Shown here in pieces: positions 41,990 to 49,824 of a DNA stretch of 64,000 bases. A model generated the notes under the pieces. The model was not told the origin of the DNA. It was given only the letters and a program-made list of their open reading frames with translations, and did no database searches. Position 1 is the first letter of the stretch; each line of letters opens with the position of its first letter. The DNA is from Spongisporangium articulatum (lineage in GTDB: Bacteria > Actinomycetota > Actinomycetes > Actinomycetales > Kineosporiaceae), in NCBI RefSeq assembly GCF_044465595.1, contig NZ_JBITLV010000008.1, forward strand, positions 124,001 to 188,000. Direction: 5' to 3'. Made by a program: the position numbers and the translations under genes.

Positions 41990-42820
41990 TCAGCCGGCGA
42001 GGGCCCGCTTGGCCCGGCCGAGCTTGGCGAGCACCGTGCTGTCCAGTAGCTCTCCGGCGACGAGGATGCGCAACCCGCCGATGACCTCGGGGTCCACCGT
42101 CACGTTGAGCCGGATCTCGCGGTCGTAGATGCGCTGCAGGGACGCCGCCAGCCGGGTTCGCTGCGCGGGCTTCAGGTCGACGGCCGCGACGACCTCGGCG
42201 ACCAGCTGGCTGCGCCGCTTCGCGGCGGCCGCCAGGTAGGACTCCAGGGCCTGGTCGGTCCGCACCCCGCGGGGGGCCGTGGCCGCCTGGACGGCGAGCC
42301 GCGTCGTCTGCGGGGTGGCCTTGCCCTTGAGCAGGGTGGTCACCAGCGCGGCCTTGCGGTCCGCCCCCGAGCTGCGGGCCGAGAACGCGTCCCGCAGGCC
42401 GGTGTCGGCCGCGACGGTGCGGGAGAACCGGAACAGCTCGTCCTCGACGTCGTCGAGCGTGCCCGCGTTCTGCGCGCCGGCGAGGACGGCGCTGACGCCG
42501 AGCTCGTCGGTGGCGTCGACCAGGTCGCCCGGGTCGGCCCAGCGGCTGCCCACGAGCGAATTCAGGAGGGTCCGCGTCGGGGCGCTGAGCGACCCGAACA
42601 GGCGCTCGGCCAGCGCCGACTTGGCCTCGGCGGGCCGCGTCGGGTCGGTGAGCGCCCGGCGCAGGCCGGGGTTGCCGGCCAGCACGCCCGTGACGGCGAA
42701 CAGCTCGTCGCCGACGACCGCCGGGTCGGCCTTCGGGGCCCCGCCGCGCGGGCCCGCCGCGACCAGCGACTCGAGCTGTTCGTGGGCCTGGGCCAGCGAC
42801 TGGCGGCTCGCTCCCTGCAT
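41990..42820 (-). CDS. atpH: ATP synthase delta subunit
   Basis: A 276-residue peripheral-stalk subunit, longer than the ~180 residues of E. coli delta but normal for actinobacteria, where ~270 is common. The C-terminal half carries the conserved LKPAQRTRLAASLQRIYDREIRLNVTVDPEVIGGLRILVAGEL region. Unlike mycobacteria, b and delta are separate genes here. Its ATG shares one base with the atpF stop. Confidence 0.93.
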   Translation of the reverse strand: MQGASRQSLAQAHEQLESLVAAGPRGGAPKADPAVVGDELFAVTGVLAGNPGLRRALTDPTRPAEAKSALAERLFGSLSAPTRTLLNSLVGSRWADPGDLVDATDELGVSAVLAGAQNAGTLDDVEDELFRFSRTVAADTGLRDAFSARSSGADRKAALVTTLLKGKATPQTTRLAVQAATAPRGVRTDQALESYLAAAAKRRSQLVAEVVAAVDLKPAQRTRLAASLQRIYDREIRLNVTVDPEVIGGLRILVAGELLDSTVLAKLGRAKRALAG

Positions 42821-43404
42821 CAGCGTGCTCCGTCGGCGACGGCGGACTCCGACGCCTCGAGCTCGTCGAGGAAGCGGTCGATCACCCGGCTCTGCCGGGC
42901 CTCGTCCGCCAGGGCCTCGCCGACGATCCGCGACGCGAGCTCGGTGGCCAGCGTGCCGACGTCCGCGCGCAACTGCACGATGGCCTGCTGCCGCTCGGCC
43001 GCGATCTGCTGCTCACCGGCCGCGACGATGCGGGCCGACTCGGCTTGCGCCCGCTCGCGCAGCTCCGCCAGGATCTGCGCACCCTCGGCGCGCGCCTCCT
43101 CGCGGATGCGACCGGCCTCGGCCCGGGCCTCGACCAGCTGGTTCTGGTACTCCTCCAGCGCGGCGTTGGCCTCGGCCTGCGCGGCCTCGGCCTTCTGGAT
43201 GCCGCCCTCGATGGCGGCGGTCCGCTCCGCGTAGAGCTCCTCGAGCTGCGGCACGACCCACTTCGCCACCACGAACAGGATGATCGCGAAGAAGATGAAG
43301 CCCGCGATCAGCTCGGCCGGGTGCGGGATGATCGGGTAGGCGTTCGCCCAGCCGCCCTCTTCCTCGCCCTCGGTGGCGGCCAGTACGGCCGACAGTGCAC
43401 TCAT
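42820..43404 (-). CDS. atpF: ATP synthase b subunit
   Basis: A 194-residue peripheral stalk subunit: one transmembrane helix (~residues 33-52, ELIAGFIFFAIILFVVAKWVV) and a long Ala/Glu/Arg coiled coil. Translationally coupled to atpH. It anchors delta and F1 to the membrane part. Confidence 0.94.
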   Translation of the reverse strand: MSALSAVLAATEGEEEGGWANAYPIIPHPAELIAGFIFFAIILFVVAKWVVPQLEELYAERTAAIEGGIQKAEAAQAEANAALEEYQNQLVEARAEAGRIREEARAEGAQILAELRERAQAESARIVAAGEQQIAAERQQAIVQLRADVGTLATELASRIVGEALADEARQSRVIDRFLDELEASESAVADGAR

Positions 43405-43448
43405 GGCTGCCTCGTCTCAGTTCGGCGGGGTGTTCGGTCGTCCGCCGA

Positions 43449-43655
43449 TCAGCGGAAGACGAAGGCCAGGGCGAGACCGAAGATGGCCAGCGCCTCGGTG
43501 AGGGCGAAGCCCAGGAACGCGAGGGGCTGCAGCATGCCGCGCGCCTCGGGCTGGCGGGCCACGCCGCTGATGTAGGCGGCGAAGATCAGGCCGACGCCGA
43601 TGCCGGGGCCGATGGCGGAGAGGCCGTAGCCCAGGATCGCGATGTTGCCTTCCAT
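43449..43655 (-). CDS. atpE: ATP synthase c subunit
   Basis: A 68-residue two-helix proteolipid forming the rotor ring. Helix 1 has the Gly-x-Gly-x-Gly packing motif (IGPGIGVGL, residues 15-23); helix 2 carries the ion-binding Glu54 in FALTEALAIFG. The loop is ARQPEARG. No Na+-type Gln/Ser ligand set is apparent, so proton coupling is expected. It is slightly short compared with the usual 72-85 residues. Confidence 0.97.
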   Translation of the reverse strand: MEGNIAILGYGLSAIGPGIGVGLIFAAYISGVARQPEARGMLQPLAFLGFALTEALAIFGLALAFVFR

Positions 43656-43761
43656 TGTCCGTCTCTTCCTCTCGGAGCTCGGCGCGCGGTGCGCCGTCGG
43701 TTTGGTGGTGCTGTGCCCCGGCCCGAAGACCGGGGAACGTCTGGTGTGGTGGTGCCGCCGA

Positions 43762-44553
43762 TCAGTGTTCGTCGGCGAGGGCGTCCGCGATGTACAGCGC
43801 GGCGAGCAACGTGAAGATGTAGGCCTGCAGGAACTGGACCAGCAGTTCGAAGCAGGTCATCACGAAGGCCATCAGCCAGGTGACCAGGCCGGCGCCCGCC
43901 AGGCCGATGCTGCCCGACTCGAAGACCAGGTACTCGCCGCCGAGGATGAACAGCAGCAGGAGGATGTGGCCCGCGAACATGTTGCCGAAGAGTCGCAGGG
44001 CCAGCGTGACCGGCCGGACGATGAAGTAGGTGTTCAGCTCCAGCAGGATCAGCAGCGGGAGCACGAACCCCGGCACGTCCGGCGGGATCGAGATGCGCTT
44101 GATCCAGCCGCCGACCCCGTGCTTGCGGGCGCCGAGGAAGTGGTAGACGACGTACACGACGAGAGCCAGAGCGATCGGGAAGCCGATGCGGCTCATCGTC
44201 GGGTACTGGACGACCGGGATGATCCCGAACAGGTTGTTCACCAGGATGACGGTGAACAGGCTGAACAGCAGCGGGATGAACTTGATGAAGTCCTTGGCGC
44301 CGATGATGTCGCGCCCGATCGAGTTGCGGACCAGGCTGTAGCTGGCCTCCAGCAGCGCCTGCCCCTTGCCCGGGACGACGCTCAGGTTCCTCGTTGCGCG
44401 CACGAGCACGATGCACAGCAGGATGGCCGAGATGCCGAAGACGAAGATGGGCCGGGTGATGGCGAAGGCACCGTCGCCGATCAACGGCTGCCAGAAGTCG
44501 GCGACGCCGGGAGCCTCGTAGCCCCCTTCGGCTGCGGCGGCGAGCGCGATCAA
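43762..44553 (-). CDS. atpB: ATP synthase a subunit
   Basis: A 263-residue membrane subunit forming the proton half-channels. The essential Arg lies in TLALRLFGNMFAGH. The start is TTG at 44553, eight bases after a strong AAGGAGG; an ATG directly abutting that site opens only a three-codon frame whose stop overlaps the TTG, so the TTG is the functional start. First structural gene of the synthase after the I/Z-like gene. Confidence 0.95.
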   Translation of the reverse strand: MIALAAAAEGGYEAPGVADFWQPLIGDGAFAITRPIFVFGISAILLCIVLVRATRNLSVVPGKGQALLEASYSLVRNSIGRDIIGAKDFIKFIPLLFSLFTVILVNNLFGIIPVVQYPTMSRIGFPIALALVVYVVYHFLGARKHGVGGWIKRISIPPDVPGFVLPLLILLELNTYFIVRPVTLALRLFGNMFAGHILLLLFILGGEYLVFESGSIGLAGAGLVTWLMAFVMTCFELLVQFLQAYIFTLLAALYIADALADEH

Positions 44554-44582
44554 CCTGCCATCCTCCTTGATTACTCAGAGTG

Positions 44583-44879
44583 CTATGGTGCTTGCTCGTC
44601 TGACGCGGGTGGAACTTCCGGCTCCCCGTCGCCCGCTGTCGGGTCGGACGGTGGGGGACTGACGTAGCGCTTCACGATGACGTACAGCGCGAGCGCCATG
44701 CCGCCCACCAGACCGACCGGCGTGAACACCTGGGTGCCCAGCCACCGGTCCAGCAGCCACCCGAGCCCGCCGTAGAGCATCGGACCCGAGATGAGGTACG
44801 ACAGCACCGTCCACCCGGCCCGGACTTCGGCGTGGGAAGCCTCCGCGGTCGAGCCGTTACGGGACGTGTCGTCGTCCAT
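44583..44879 (-). CDS. AtpI/AtpZ-like small membrane protein
   Basis: A 98-residue protein with two hydrophobic helices (VLSYLISGPMLYGGLGWLLD and TPVGLVGGMALALYVIV), the GGLGWLLDRWLGT motif of AtpZ/AtpI-type proteins, and a Pro/acidic C-terminal tail. Such proteins help c-ring assembly or act as small cation channels. First gene of the atp operon. The ATG has no ribosome-binding site but a TACAGT eight bases upstream. Confidence 0.82.
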   Translation of the reverse strand: MDDDTSRNGSTAEASHAEVRAGWTVLSYLISGPMLYGGLGWLLDRWLGTQVFTPVGLVGGMALALYVIVKRYVSPPPSDPTAGDGEPEVPPASDEQAP

Positions 44880-44887
44880 CTGGGCAG

Positions 44888-44893
44888 ACTGTA
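44888..44893 (-). promoter_or_regulatory. Candidate -10 (TACAGT) for leaderless start of the atp operon
   Basis: Minus-strand TACAGT ends eight bases before the ATG of the first atp operon gene. No -35 of TTGACA type is seen at 17 bases, as is common for actinobacterial promoters. Confidence 0.4.
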
Positions 44894-45029
44894 GCAGCGC
44901 CTGTGAAGCACCTTGACCGGTGCCCCTCCGTAATCGGTCACCCGGGCCTCGATCGGGCATGAACAACGGGTGCTACGGGCGCAAACGGGGCTCGAACGCC
45001 CTGCTCAGCGGCTACCCAGGGCGATTCGG

Positions 45030-45048
45030 AGTCGCCCCTGAGGCGACT
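45030..45048 (-). terminator. Hairpin downstream of the wecA unit
   Basis: AGTCGCC (45030-45036) pairs with GGCGACT (45042-45048) over a 5-base loop, in the 245-base gap before the atp operon. It could terminate readthrough from the wecA transcript or belong to an atp leader. Confidence 0.4.
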
Positions 45049-45049
45049 A

Positions 45050-45065
45050 TGTGAATGTGTTCACA
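45050..45065. promoter_or_regulatory. CRP/FNR-family binding site (TGTGA-N6-TCACA)
   Basis: TGTGAATGTGTTCACA is an exact match to the TGTGA-N6-TCACA consensus with 6-bp fully symmetrical arms (TGTGAA/TTCACA). It is in the intergenic region 170 bases upstream of the first atp gene. CRP-family control of respiratory genes is known in actinobacteria; here the target would be the ATP synthase operon. Confidence 0.6.
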
Positions 45066-45124
45066 ATCACGTAGTCGGTTTTCGGGAACCCATCGTGACC
45101 ACCGGCAAGGCCTCCGGCGGAGCG

Positions 45125-45568
45125 TCAGCGAGGCAGTTCGGTGTCGCTGAACACGGGCGTGCGCAACCGTCGCGTGCGCACCGCCTGGCCCACGACCCAG
45201 GCCCCCGCGGCGGCCAGCACCCCCACCGCCGCGGCGGTGTCGTCGAACTCCTCGACCGCCCCCAGCAGCACCCACACGACGCCCAGCACGACGACGACCG
45301 CGAAGTACGAACCGACAGCCACCGCCTGTAACCCGCTCGGGGTCAACCGCCCCGCGGCCCGCATCACCAGTGGGCCCACGGCCAGGGCCAGGACGGCGAG
45401 CACTCCCCCGACCGCGGCACTCACCGCCGCGGCCCCGCCGTCCAGCACCAGCATCACCAGGGCGGCGACCAGCAGCGCGGCCAGCCCCGGCCCCGCGCCG
45501 CCGCGCAGCAGCGCACCGGCCGGGTCCCGGGTCGGACCACCGGGATCATGTGCGGGCCCGTGACTCAC
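45125..45568 (-). CDS. Four-helix membrane protein at the Rv1303 position
   Basis: A 147-residue protein with four hydrophobic helices (GLAALLVAALVMLVLDGG, AAVGGVLAVLALAVGPLVM, VAVGSYFAVVVVLGVVWVLLG, AVGVLAAAGAWVVGQAV). It occupies the place between wecA and the atp genes held in mycobacteria by an ATP synthase I-like protein, and its layout fits AtpI. The GTG start overlaps the wecA stop (GTGA), so it is co-translated with wecA rather than with the synthase. With the AtpZ-like gene this makes two candidate assembly factors. Confidence 0.7.
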   Translation of the reverse strand: MSHGPAHDPGGPTRDPAGALLRGGAGPGLAALLVAALVMLVLDGGAAAVSAAVGGVLAVLALAVGPLVMRAAGRLTPSGLQAVAVGSYFAVVVVLGVVWVLLGAVEEFDDTAAAVGVLAAAGAWVVGQAVRTRRLRTPVFSDTELPR

Positions 45569-46848
45569 GACGCCTTCCCGGGGGCGGGTGCCCCGGGGAC
45601 CTCCGGCCCCTCGGCCACCCGCAGTGCGGGGTCGACGTCCGGGTCGTGGGTGGCCACCGCCGTCCCCTGCGCCTCGGCGTCCTCCGCCTCCTGCGCGGCG
45701 GCCGCGATCCGGTTCGCCTCCGCGATCGAACGCCCGGCCTCGAGGGCGGCGAGCCGGGCGGCGGCCAGCCGGCCCCGCAAGGGCCCGAGGGTCAACGCGA
45801 GCGCCAGCAGCACGCTGAGCGCGGCGATCAGCGATGCCCAGTGCGCCGGCAGCACGGCGAACAGCGCGACGCCGAACCCGACGGTCGCCGTCCAGAAGTA
45901 GAGGATCAGCACGGCCCGCATGTGGCTGTGCCCGATGGCCAGCATCCGGTGATGCAGGTGCAGCTTGTCGGGCTGCCAGAACTTCTGCCCGGCGCGCGTG
46001 CGCCGGAAGACGGCCAGGAACAGGTCGATCAGCGGCAGCGCGATCACGGCCAGCGGCAGGACGACGGGCAGGAACGCGGGCAGGATGCGCCCGGCGTACA
46101 CCGCGTCCGGGTCGATCTTCCCGGTGATCTCCACCGTCGAGGCGGCCAGCAGCAGACCGATCAGCATCGAACCCGAGTCGCCCATGAAGATCCGGGCCGG
46201 GTTGAAGTTGTGCGGCAGGAAACCGACGCAGGCCCCGACCAGCGAGGCCGTGATCAGGGCGGCCAGCGACGAGTAGTCCTGCTTGTTCAGGTCCTTGGTG
46301 AGCAGGTAGGCGTAGACGAAGAAGGCCGACCCGGCGATCGCCACGATGCCGGCGGCCAGCCCGTCCAGGCCGTCCACGAAGTTCACCGCGTTGATGCAGA
46401 TGACGACGGCCAGCACGGTCAGCACGATCAGCACGCCCGGCGACGGGATCCACACGCCGCCCAGCGGCAGCAGCACCAGCTGCAGTCCCTGCCAGGCCAT
46501 CACCCCGGCGACCAGCGCCTGACCCGCGAACTTGGTGACGGCGTCCAGCGTCCACAGGTCGTCCGCGACGCCGAGCAGGCAGATCGCCCCGGCGCACAGC
46601 AGCACGATCCACGGCTCGCGCGAGTCGAAGATGCCCTCGAAGAACGGCACCCGGCTGGCGATCAGCAGCGACACCGCGATGCCCAGGTAGATCGCCGTCC
46701 CGCCCAGCCGCGGGATCGGCACGGTGTGCACGTCGCGTTCGCGGACCTCGGTGATCGCCCCGAACCGGCGCGCGATCCGGCGGGCGGCGGGCGTCGTCAG
46801 GTACGTGACCGCCGCGGCGACCACGAGGACGAAGAGGTAACCCCTCAC
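45565..46848 (-). CDS. wecA: UDP-GlcNAc:undecaprenyl-phosphate GlcNAc-1-phosphate transferase-like (WecA/MraY family)
   Basis: A 427-residue polytopic membrane enzyme with ~11 helices. Signature regions: PIPRLGGTAIYLGIAVSL, the Asp pair in LGVADDLWTLD, NAVNFVDGLDGLAAG, and FMGDSGSMLIG. The His-rich cytoplasmic loop is KLHLHHRMLAIGHSH. It transfers a sugar phosphate to a polyprenyl carrier, the first step of a cell-wall linker or polysaccharide (Rv1302/rfe-like). A ~65-residue acidic cytoplasmic tail is extra. GTG start overlapping the sua5 stop. Confidence 0.92.
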   Translation of the reverse strand: MRGYLFVLVVAAAVTYLTTPAARRIARRFGAITEVRERDVHTVPIPRLGGTAIYLGIAVSLLIASRVPFFEGIFDSREPWIVLLCAGAICLLGVADDLWTLDAVTKFAGQALVAGVMAWQGLQLVLLPLGGVWIPSPGVLIVLTVLAVVICINAVNFVDGLDGLAAGIVAIAGSAFFVYAYLLTKDLNKQDYSSLAALITASLVGACVGFLPHNFNPARIFMGDSGSMLIGLLLAASTVEITGKIDPDAVYAGRILPAFLPVVLPLAVIALPLIDLFLAVFRRTRAGQKFWQPDKLHLHHRMLAIGHSHMRAVLILYFWTATVGFGVALFAVLPAHWASLIAALSVLLALALTLGPLRGRLAAARLAALEAGRSIAEANRIAAAAQEAEDAEAQGTAVATHDPDVDPALRVAEGPEVPGAPAPGKAS

Positions 46849-47519
46849 GGCGCGGGCACCTCATCGGGCATCTGACCGGGCACGAGCAGGTCGGGGACGA
46901 CGGCGCGCAGCCCCTCGGCGTCGATCGCGCCCGCGCGCAGCAGCCGGACCGTCGGGCCGGTGGTGTCGACGACGGACGACGGGACGCCGCCGGTGCTCGG
47001 GCCGCCGTCGAGGTACACCTCGACCGCATCCGCCAGCTGGAGCTGCGCCTCCCCGCACGTGGTGGCCGCCGGGGCGCCGGTCAGGTTGGCGCCGCTGACC
47101 GCCAGCGGCCCGGTCCGCTCCAGCAGCTGGAGGGCGACGGGATGCAGCGGCATCCGGACGGCGACGGTGCCGTCGGCGGCCCCGAGCTCCCAGTTCAGGG
47201 TCGGCTGGGCCCGGCAGATGATGGTCAGCGCCCCGGGCCAGAACGCCTCGGCCAGCGCCCGCGCGTCCGGGCCGACGGCCGTGGCCAGGCCGTCGAGCGT
47301 GCGCACATGCGGCACCAGGACCTGGGGGTTGACCAGCCGGCTCAGCCCCTTCGCCGCCTGCAGACCCTGCAGGCCCTGGGGTGAGAAGGCGTCGCAGGCG
47401 ATCGCGTACACCGTGTCCGTCGGGACCACGACGCACGAGCCCGCGCCCACGTGGTCCGCGGCCACGCTGATGCCCTGGGCCCGTTCACCGAGGTCCGTGA
47501 CGTCGAAGTACCTGCTCAT
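46845..47519 (-). CDS. Sua5/YrdC/TsaC-family L-threonylcarbamoyladenylate synthase, copy 1
   Basis: A 224-residue YrdC-domain protein: PTDTVYAIACDA, the Lys/Arg pair in AAKGLSRLVNPQ, PGALTIIC and SGANLTGAPA. It matches the actinobacterial Sua5 found next to wecA (Rv1301-like). It makes threonylcarbamoyl-AMP from Thr, bicarbonate and ATP for t6A37 in tRNA. The ATG directly follows the tsaD stop. Two such proteins in one cluster are unusual; I cannot say which is the main enzyme. Confidence 0.9.
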   Translation of the reverse strand: MSRYFDVTDLGERAQGISVAADHVGAGSCVVVPTDTVYAIACDAFSPQGLQGLQAAKGLSRLVNPQVLVPHVRTLDGLATAVGPDARALAEAFWPGALTIICRAQPTLNWELGAADGTVAVRMPLHPVALQLLERTGPLAVSGANLTGAPAATTCGEAQLQLADAVEVYLDGGPSTGGVPSSVVDTTGPTVRLLRAGAIDAEGLRAVVPDLLVPGQMPDEVPAP

Positions 47520-48524
47520 CTAGAAGAGGTCCAGCGACAGCGAGGAGGTCGGCCGCAGGCCCACGTCGACCCCTCGGGCGAGGTAGTCCCACGCCGCCAG
47601 CCCGATCATGGCGCCGTTGTCGGTCGACCAGCGCAGGGGCGGCAGGCAGAGCTTGACCCCCAGGTCGGTGCACATCGCCTCGGCCCGCTGGCGGACCTGC
47701 GGGCTGGCGGCGACACCCCCGACGATCACCAGCGACTCCGCCTCGACCTGGCGCAACGCGCGACGGCACTTGACCTCGAGGACCTCCAGACAGGCCGCCA
47801 CGAATGACGCCGCCACGTCCGCGGGGGGCGCGTCGGGGTGTTCGGCGAGGAAGTTGCGCACCGCCGTCTTCAAACCGGAGAACGAGAAGTTCAGCCCGTC
47901 GGCCAGCATCGGCCGGGGGAAGGGGATGCTCGCCGTGCCGTCCTTCGCGAGCCGGTCGACGACCGGGCCGCCCGGGTAGCCCAGGCCCAGCATGCGCGCC
48001 ACCTTGTCGTAGGCCTCCCCCAGGGAGTCGTCGACGGTCGAGCCGAGCAGCCGGATGTCGGCGGACGACGTCATGTGGGCCAGCAGGGTGTGGCCACCGG
48101 AGACCAGCAGGATGAGCGCGGGGAACGTGACCCGCTTCTCCTCCAGGTCGGCGCTGCGCAGGTGACCGCGCAGGTGGTTGACGCCGAGGACCGGCTTGTC
48201 CCAGCCGTAGCCCAGCGCCTGCGCCGTGTCGACGCCGACCTTCAGCGAACCGATCAGGCCCGGCCCGCGGGTCACGCCGATGGCGGTGAGCCGGGCCGGG
48301 TCCACGCCGGCCTCCGTGAGCGCGGTGTCGACGGCGACGAGCACCTTGTCGATGTGGGCGCGGCTGGCCAGCTCGGGCACGATCCCGCCCCACTGGTTGT
48401 GCAGCTCGATCTGCGAGACGGTCGCCGCGCCGAGGACGCGGCCGTCGGGCGCGACGACGGCGCACGAGGTGTCGTCGCACGAGGTCTCGAGGCCGAGGAT
48501 CAACTCGTCAGACTCGTCAGACAT
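47520..48524 (-). CDS. tsaD: tRNA N6-adenosine threonylcarbamoyltransferase
   Basis: A 334-residue ASKHA-fold protein (Kae1/TsaD): GLETSCDDTSCAVV, PELASRAHIDKV with a metal-ligand His, VNHLRGHL with another, VSGGHTLL and STVDDSLGEAYDKVARMLG. It transfers the threonylcarbamoyl group to A37 of ANN-decoding tRNAs with TsaB and TsaE, both encoded just upstream. Its start overlaps the second YrdC gene by eight bases. Confidence 0.97.
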   Translation of the reverse strand: MSDESDELILGLETSCDDTSCAVVAPDGRVLGAATVSQIELHNQWGGIVPELASRAHIDKVLVAVDTALTEAGVDPARLTAIGVTRGPGLIGSLKVGVDTAQALGYGWDKPVLGVNHLRGHLRSADLEEKRVTFPALILLVSGGHTLLAHMTSSADIRLLGSTVDDSLGEAYDKVARMLGLGYPGGPVVDRLAKDGTASIPFPRPMLADGLNFSFSGLKTAVRNFLAEHPDAPPADVAASFVAACLEVLEVKCRRALRQVEAESLVIVGGVAASPQVRQRAEAMCTDLGVKLCLPPLRWSTDNGAMIGLAAWDYLARGVDVGLRPTSSLSLDLF

Positions 48525-49137
48525 GGACCCCGAGCACCTCCTCGATCTCGCTCGTCGGCACGACGCCCACCCGTTCGACGGCGGGCTGGGCGAGATTACA
48601 GTTCACCAGCGTCGACGCGACACGCCCCAGCGGGCCGGAGTCGATCACGAGGTCGGGCGGCGCGAGCAGGTCGGCCAGGATCTTGGGCACCTCGTCCTGC
48701 GTCGCGTGCGCGTGCGCGTTGGCGCTGGTGACCAGCAGTGGACCGACCCGGCCGAGCAGGGCGAGCATCCCGTCGTGGGCCGGGATGCGGACCGCGATCT
48801 CGTCCCGCCCCGCCAGCCAGGGCGGCAGCTTCTCGGGGTGTACGCCCAGCGCCACGGTCAGCGACCCCGGCACGAGGTGAGAACTCAGCAGCCGCGCGGC
48901 GTGCCGGTCGACCACGGCCCCGAGCCCCTCGATCGCGGCGATCGAGTCGACCATGATCGGCAGGTTGACGTTGCGCGGCCGGCCCTTCATCGCGAACAGC
49001 TTGTCGATGGCGTCGTCCCGGTCCGGTCTGACCGCGAGGCCGTAGACCGTGTCGGTCGGCACGAGCGCCACGCCGCCCGCGGTCAGGACCTCGTCCGCGC
49101 TCGACCAGTCGGCCGGCTGCACGCCCTGCGACATCAC
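48517..49137 (-). CDS. Sua5/YciO/YrdC-domain protein, copy 2
   Basis: A 206-residue YrdC-domain protein: VPTDTVYGLAVRPD, the Lys/Arg pair in FAMKGRPRNVNLPI, PGSLTVAL and VTSANAHAHATQ. Active-site residues for threonylcarbamoyl-AMP synthesis look intact. It lies between tsaB and tsaD, where many actinobacteria have rimI. GTG 49137 (or ATG 49134) start; a TAGGGT -10-like element overlaps the tsaB stop six bases upstream, so it may have its own promoter. Confidence 0.88.
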   Translation of the reverse strand: MMSQGVQPADWSSADEVLTAGGVALVPTDTVYGLAVRPDRDDAIDKLFAMKGRPRNVNLPIMVDSIAAIEGLGAVVDRHAARLLSSHLVPGSLTVALGVHPEKLPPWLAGRDEIAVRIPAHDGMLALLGRVGPLLVTSANAHAHATQDEVPKILADLLAPPDLVIDSGPLGRVASTLVNCNLAQPAVERVGVVPTSEIEEVLGVHV

Positions 49138-49143
49138 TTCGCC

Positions 49144-49149
49144 ACCCTA
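49144..49149 (-). promoter_or_regulatory. Candidate internal -10 (TAGGGT) in the t6A cluster
   Basis: Minus-strand TAGGGT overlaps the tsaB stop TAG and ends six bases before the GTG of the second YrdC gene, with no ribosome-binding site. Confidence 0.3.
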
Positions 49150-49821
49150 TCTTTCAGCACGCAGCGGCTCCCGGACCGGAGAGAACATCGGGTCGGCCTC
49201 GGTGATCACCCGGGCCAGGACGGCGAACTCGGGTTCGCGCTCGTCGAGCAGGTCGGCCAGCTGCCGGACGGACGGCGCGTCGACGGCGAGCGCCTCGGCG
49301 CCCAGCCGCTCGGCCAGCTCGTCGCGGAAGGCGCCCAGCACGACCAGGTCGTCGACCTTCGCCGGGCCCACAACGTGCTCGACCAGGTCGTCGAGCTCAC
49401 CGTCCACGTACTGCGGCGCCGCGCCGGGGACGAACAACCGGGCGAACGCGGTGCGCCGGGCGTGCTTGCGCACGGCCAGCACCGGCCGCTCCTCGGGGAC
49501 GCAGCGAGCCATCAGCTCCAGGGAGTCGAAGCCCGCGACCGGCAGCTTGCGCGCGTAGGCCAGCCCGTTGGCGTAGGCGATGCCCGAGCGCAGCGACATC
49601 AGGTCGCCGGGGCCGCGGTCGACGACGATCGACTCCAGGTCGGCGACCCCGTGCCTGGCCTCGGCCAGGCACCGCGACACCAGACCGGCCACCCCGTCGA
49701 AACCCTCGGCCCGGATGTTCTGCGCGACGACGGGCCCCAGCTCGCCGTCCGAGCCCGTCGCCGATCTGAGCGCGACCTCGTAGTCGAACGACGAGGTCTC
49801 CATCAGCAGCTGCAGTCCCAC
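49147..49821 (-). CDS. tsaB: tRNA t6A biosynthesis protein TsaB
   Basis: A 224-residue inactive ASKHA homologue that dimerises with TsaD: LLMETSSFDYEVAL, VVDRGPGDLMSLRSGIAYANGLAYARKLPVAGFDSLELMA. The typical GPGSFTGLR reads RGPGDLMSLR, a divergent version. The N-terminal ASKHA half is followed by a diverged C-terminal half. GTG start four bases after the tsaE stop. Confidence 0.88.
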   Translation of the reverse strand: MGLQLLMETSSFDYEVALRSATGSDGELGPVVAQNIRAEGFDGVAGLVSRCLAEARHGVADLESIVVDRGPGDLMSLRSGIAYANGLAYARKLPVAGFDSLELMARCVPEERPVLAVRKHARRTAFARLFVPGAAPQYVDGELDDLVEHVVGPAKVDDLVVLGAFRDELAERLGAEALAVDAPSVRQLADLLDEREPEFAVLARVITEADPMFSPVREPLRAER

Positions 49822-49824
49822 GGT

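Noticed and set aside
44551..44564. Three-codon ORF (ATG-GCA-GGT-TGA) before atpB as a translational leader
   Set aside because: Its ATG abuts the AAGGAGG with no spacer, so it is unlikely to be initiated; the TTG eight bases on is better placed.
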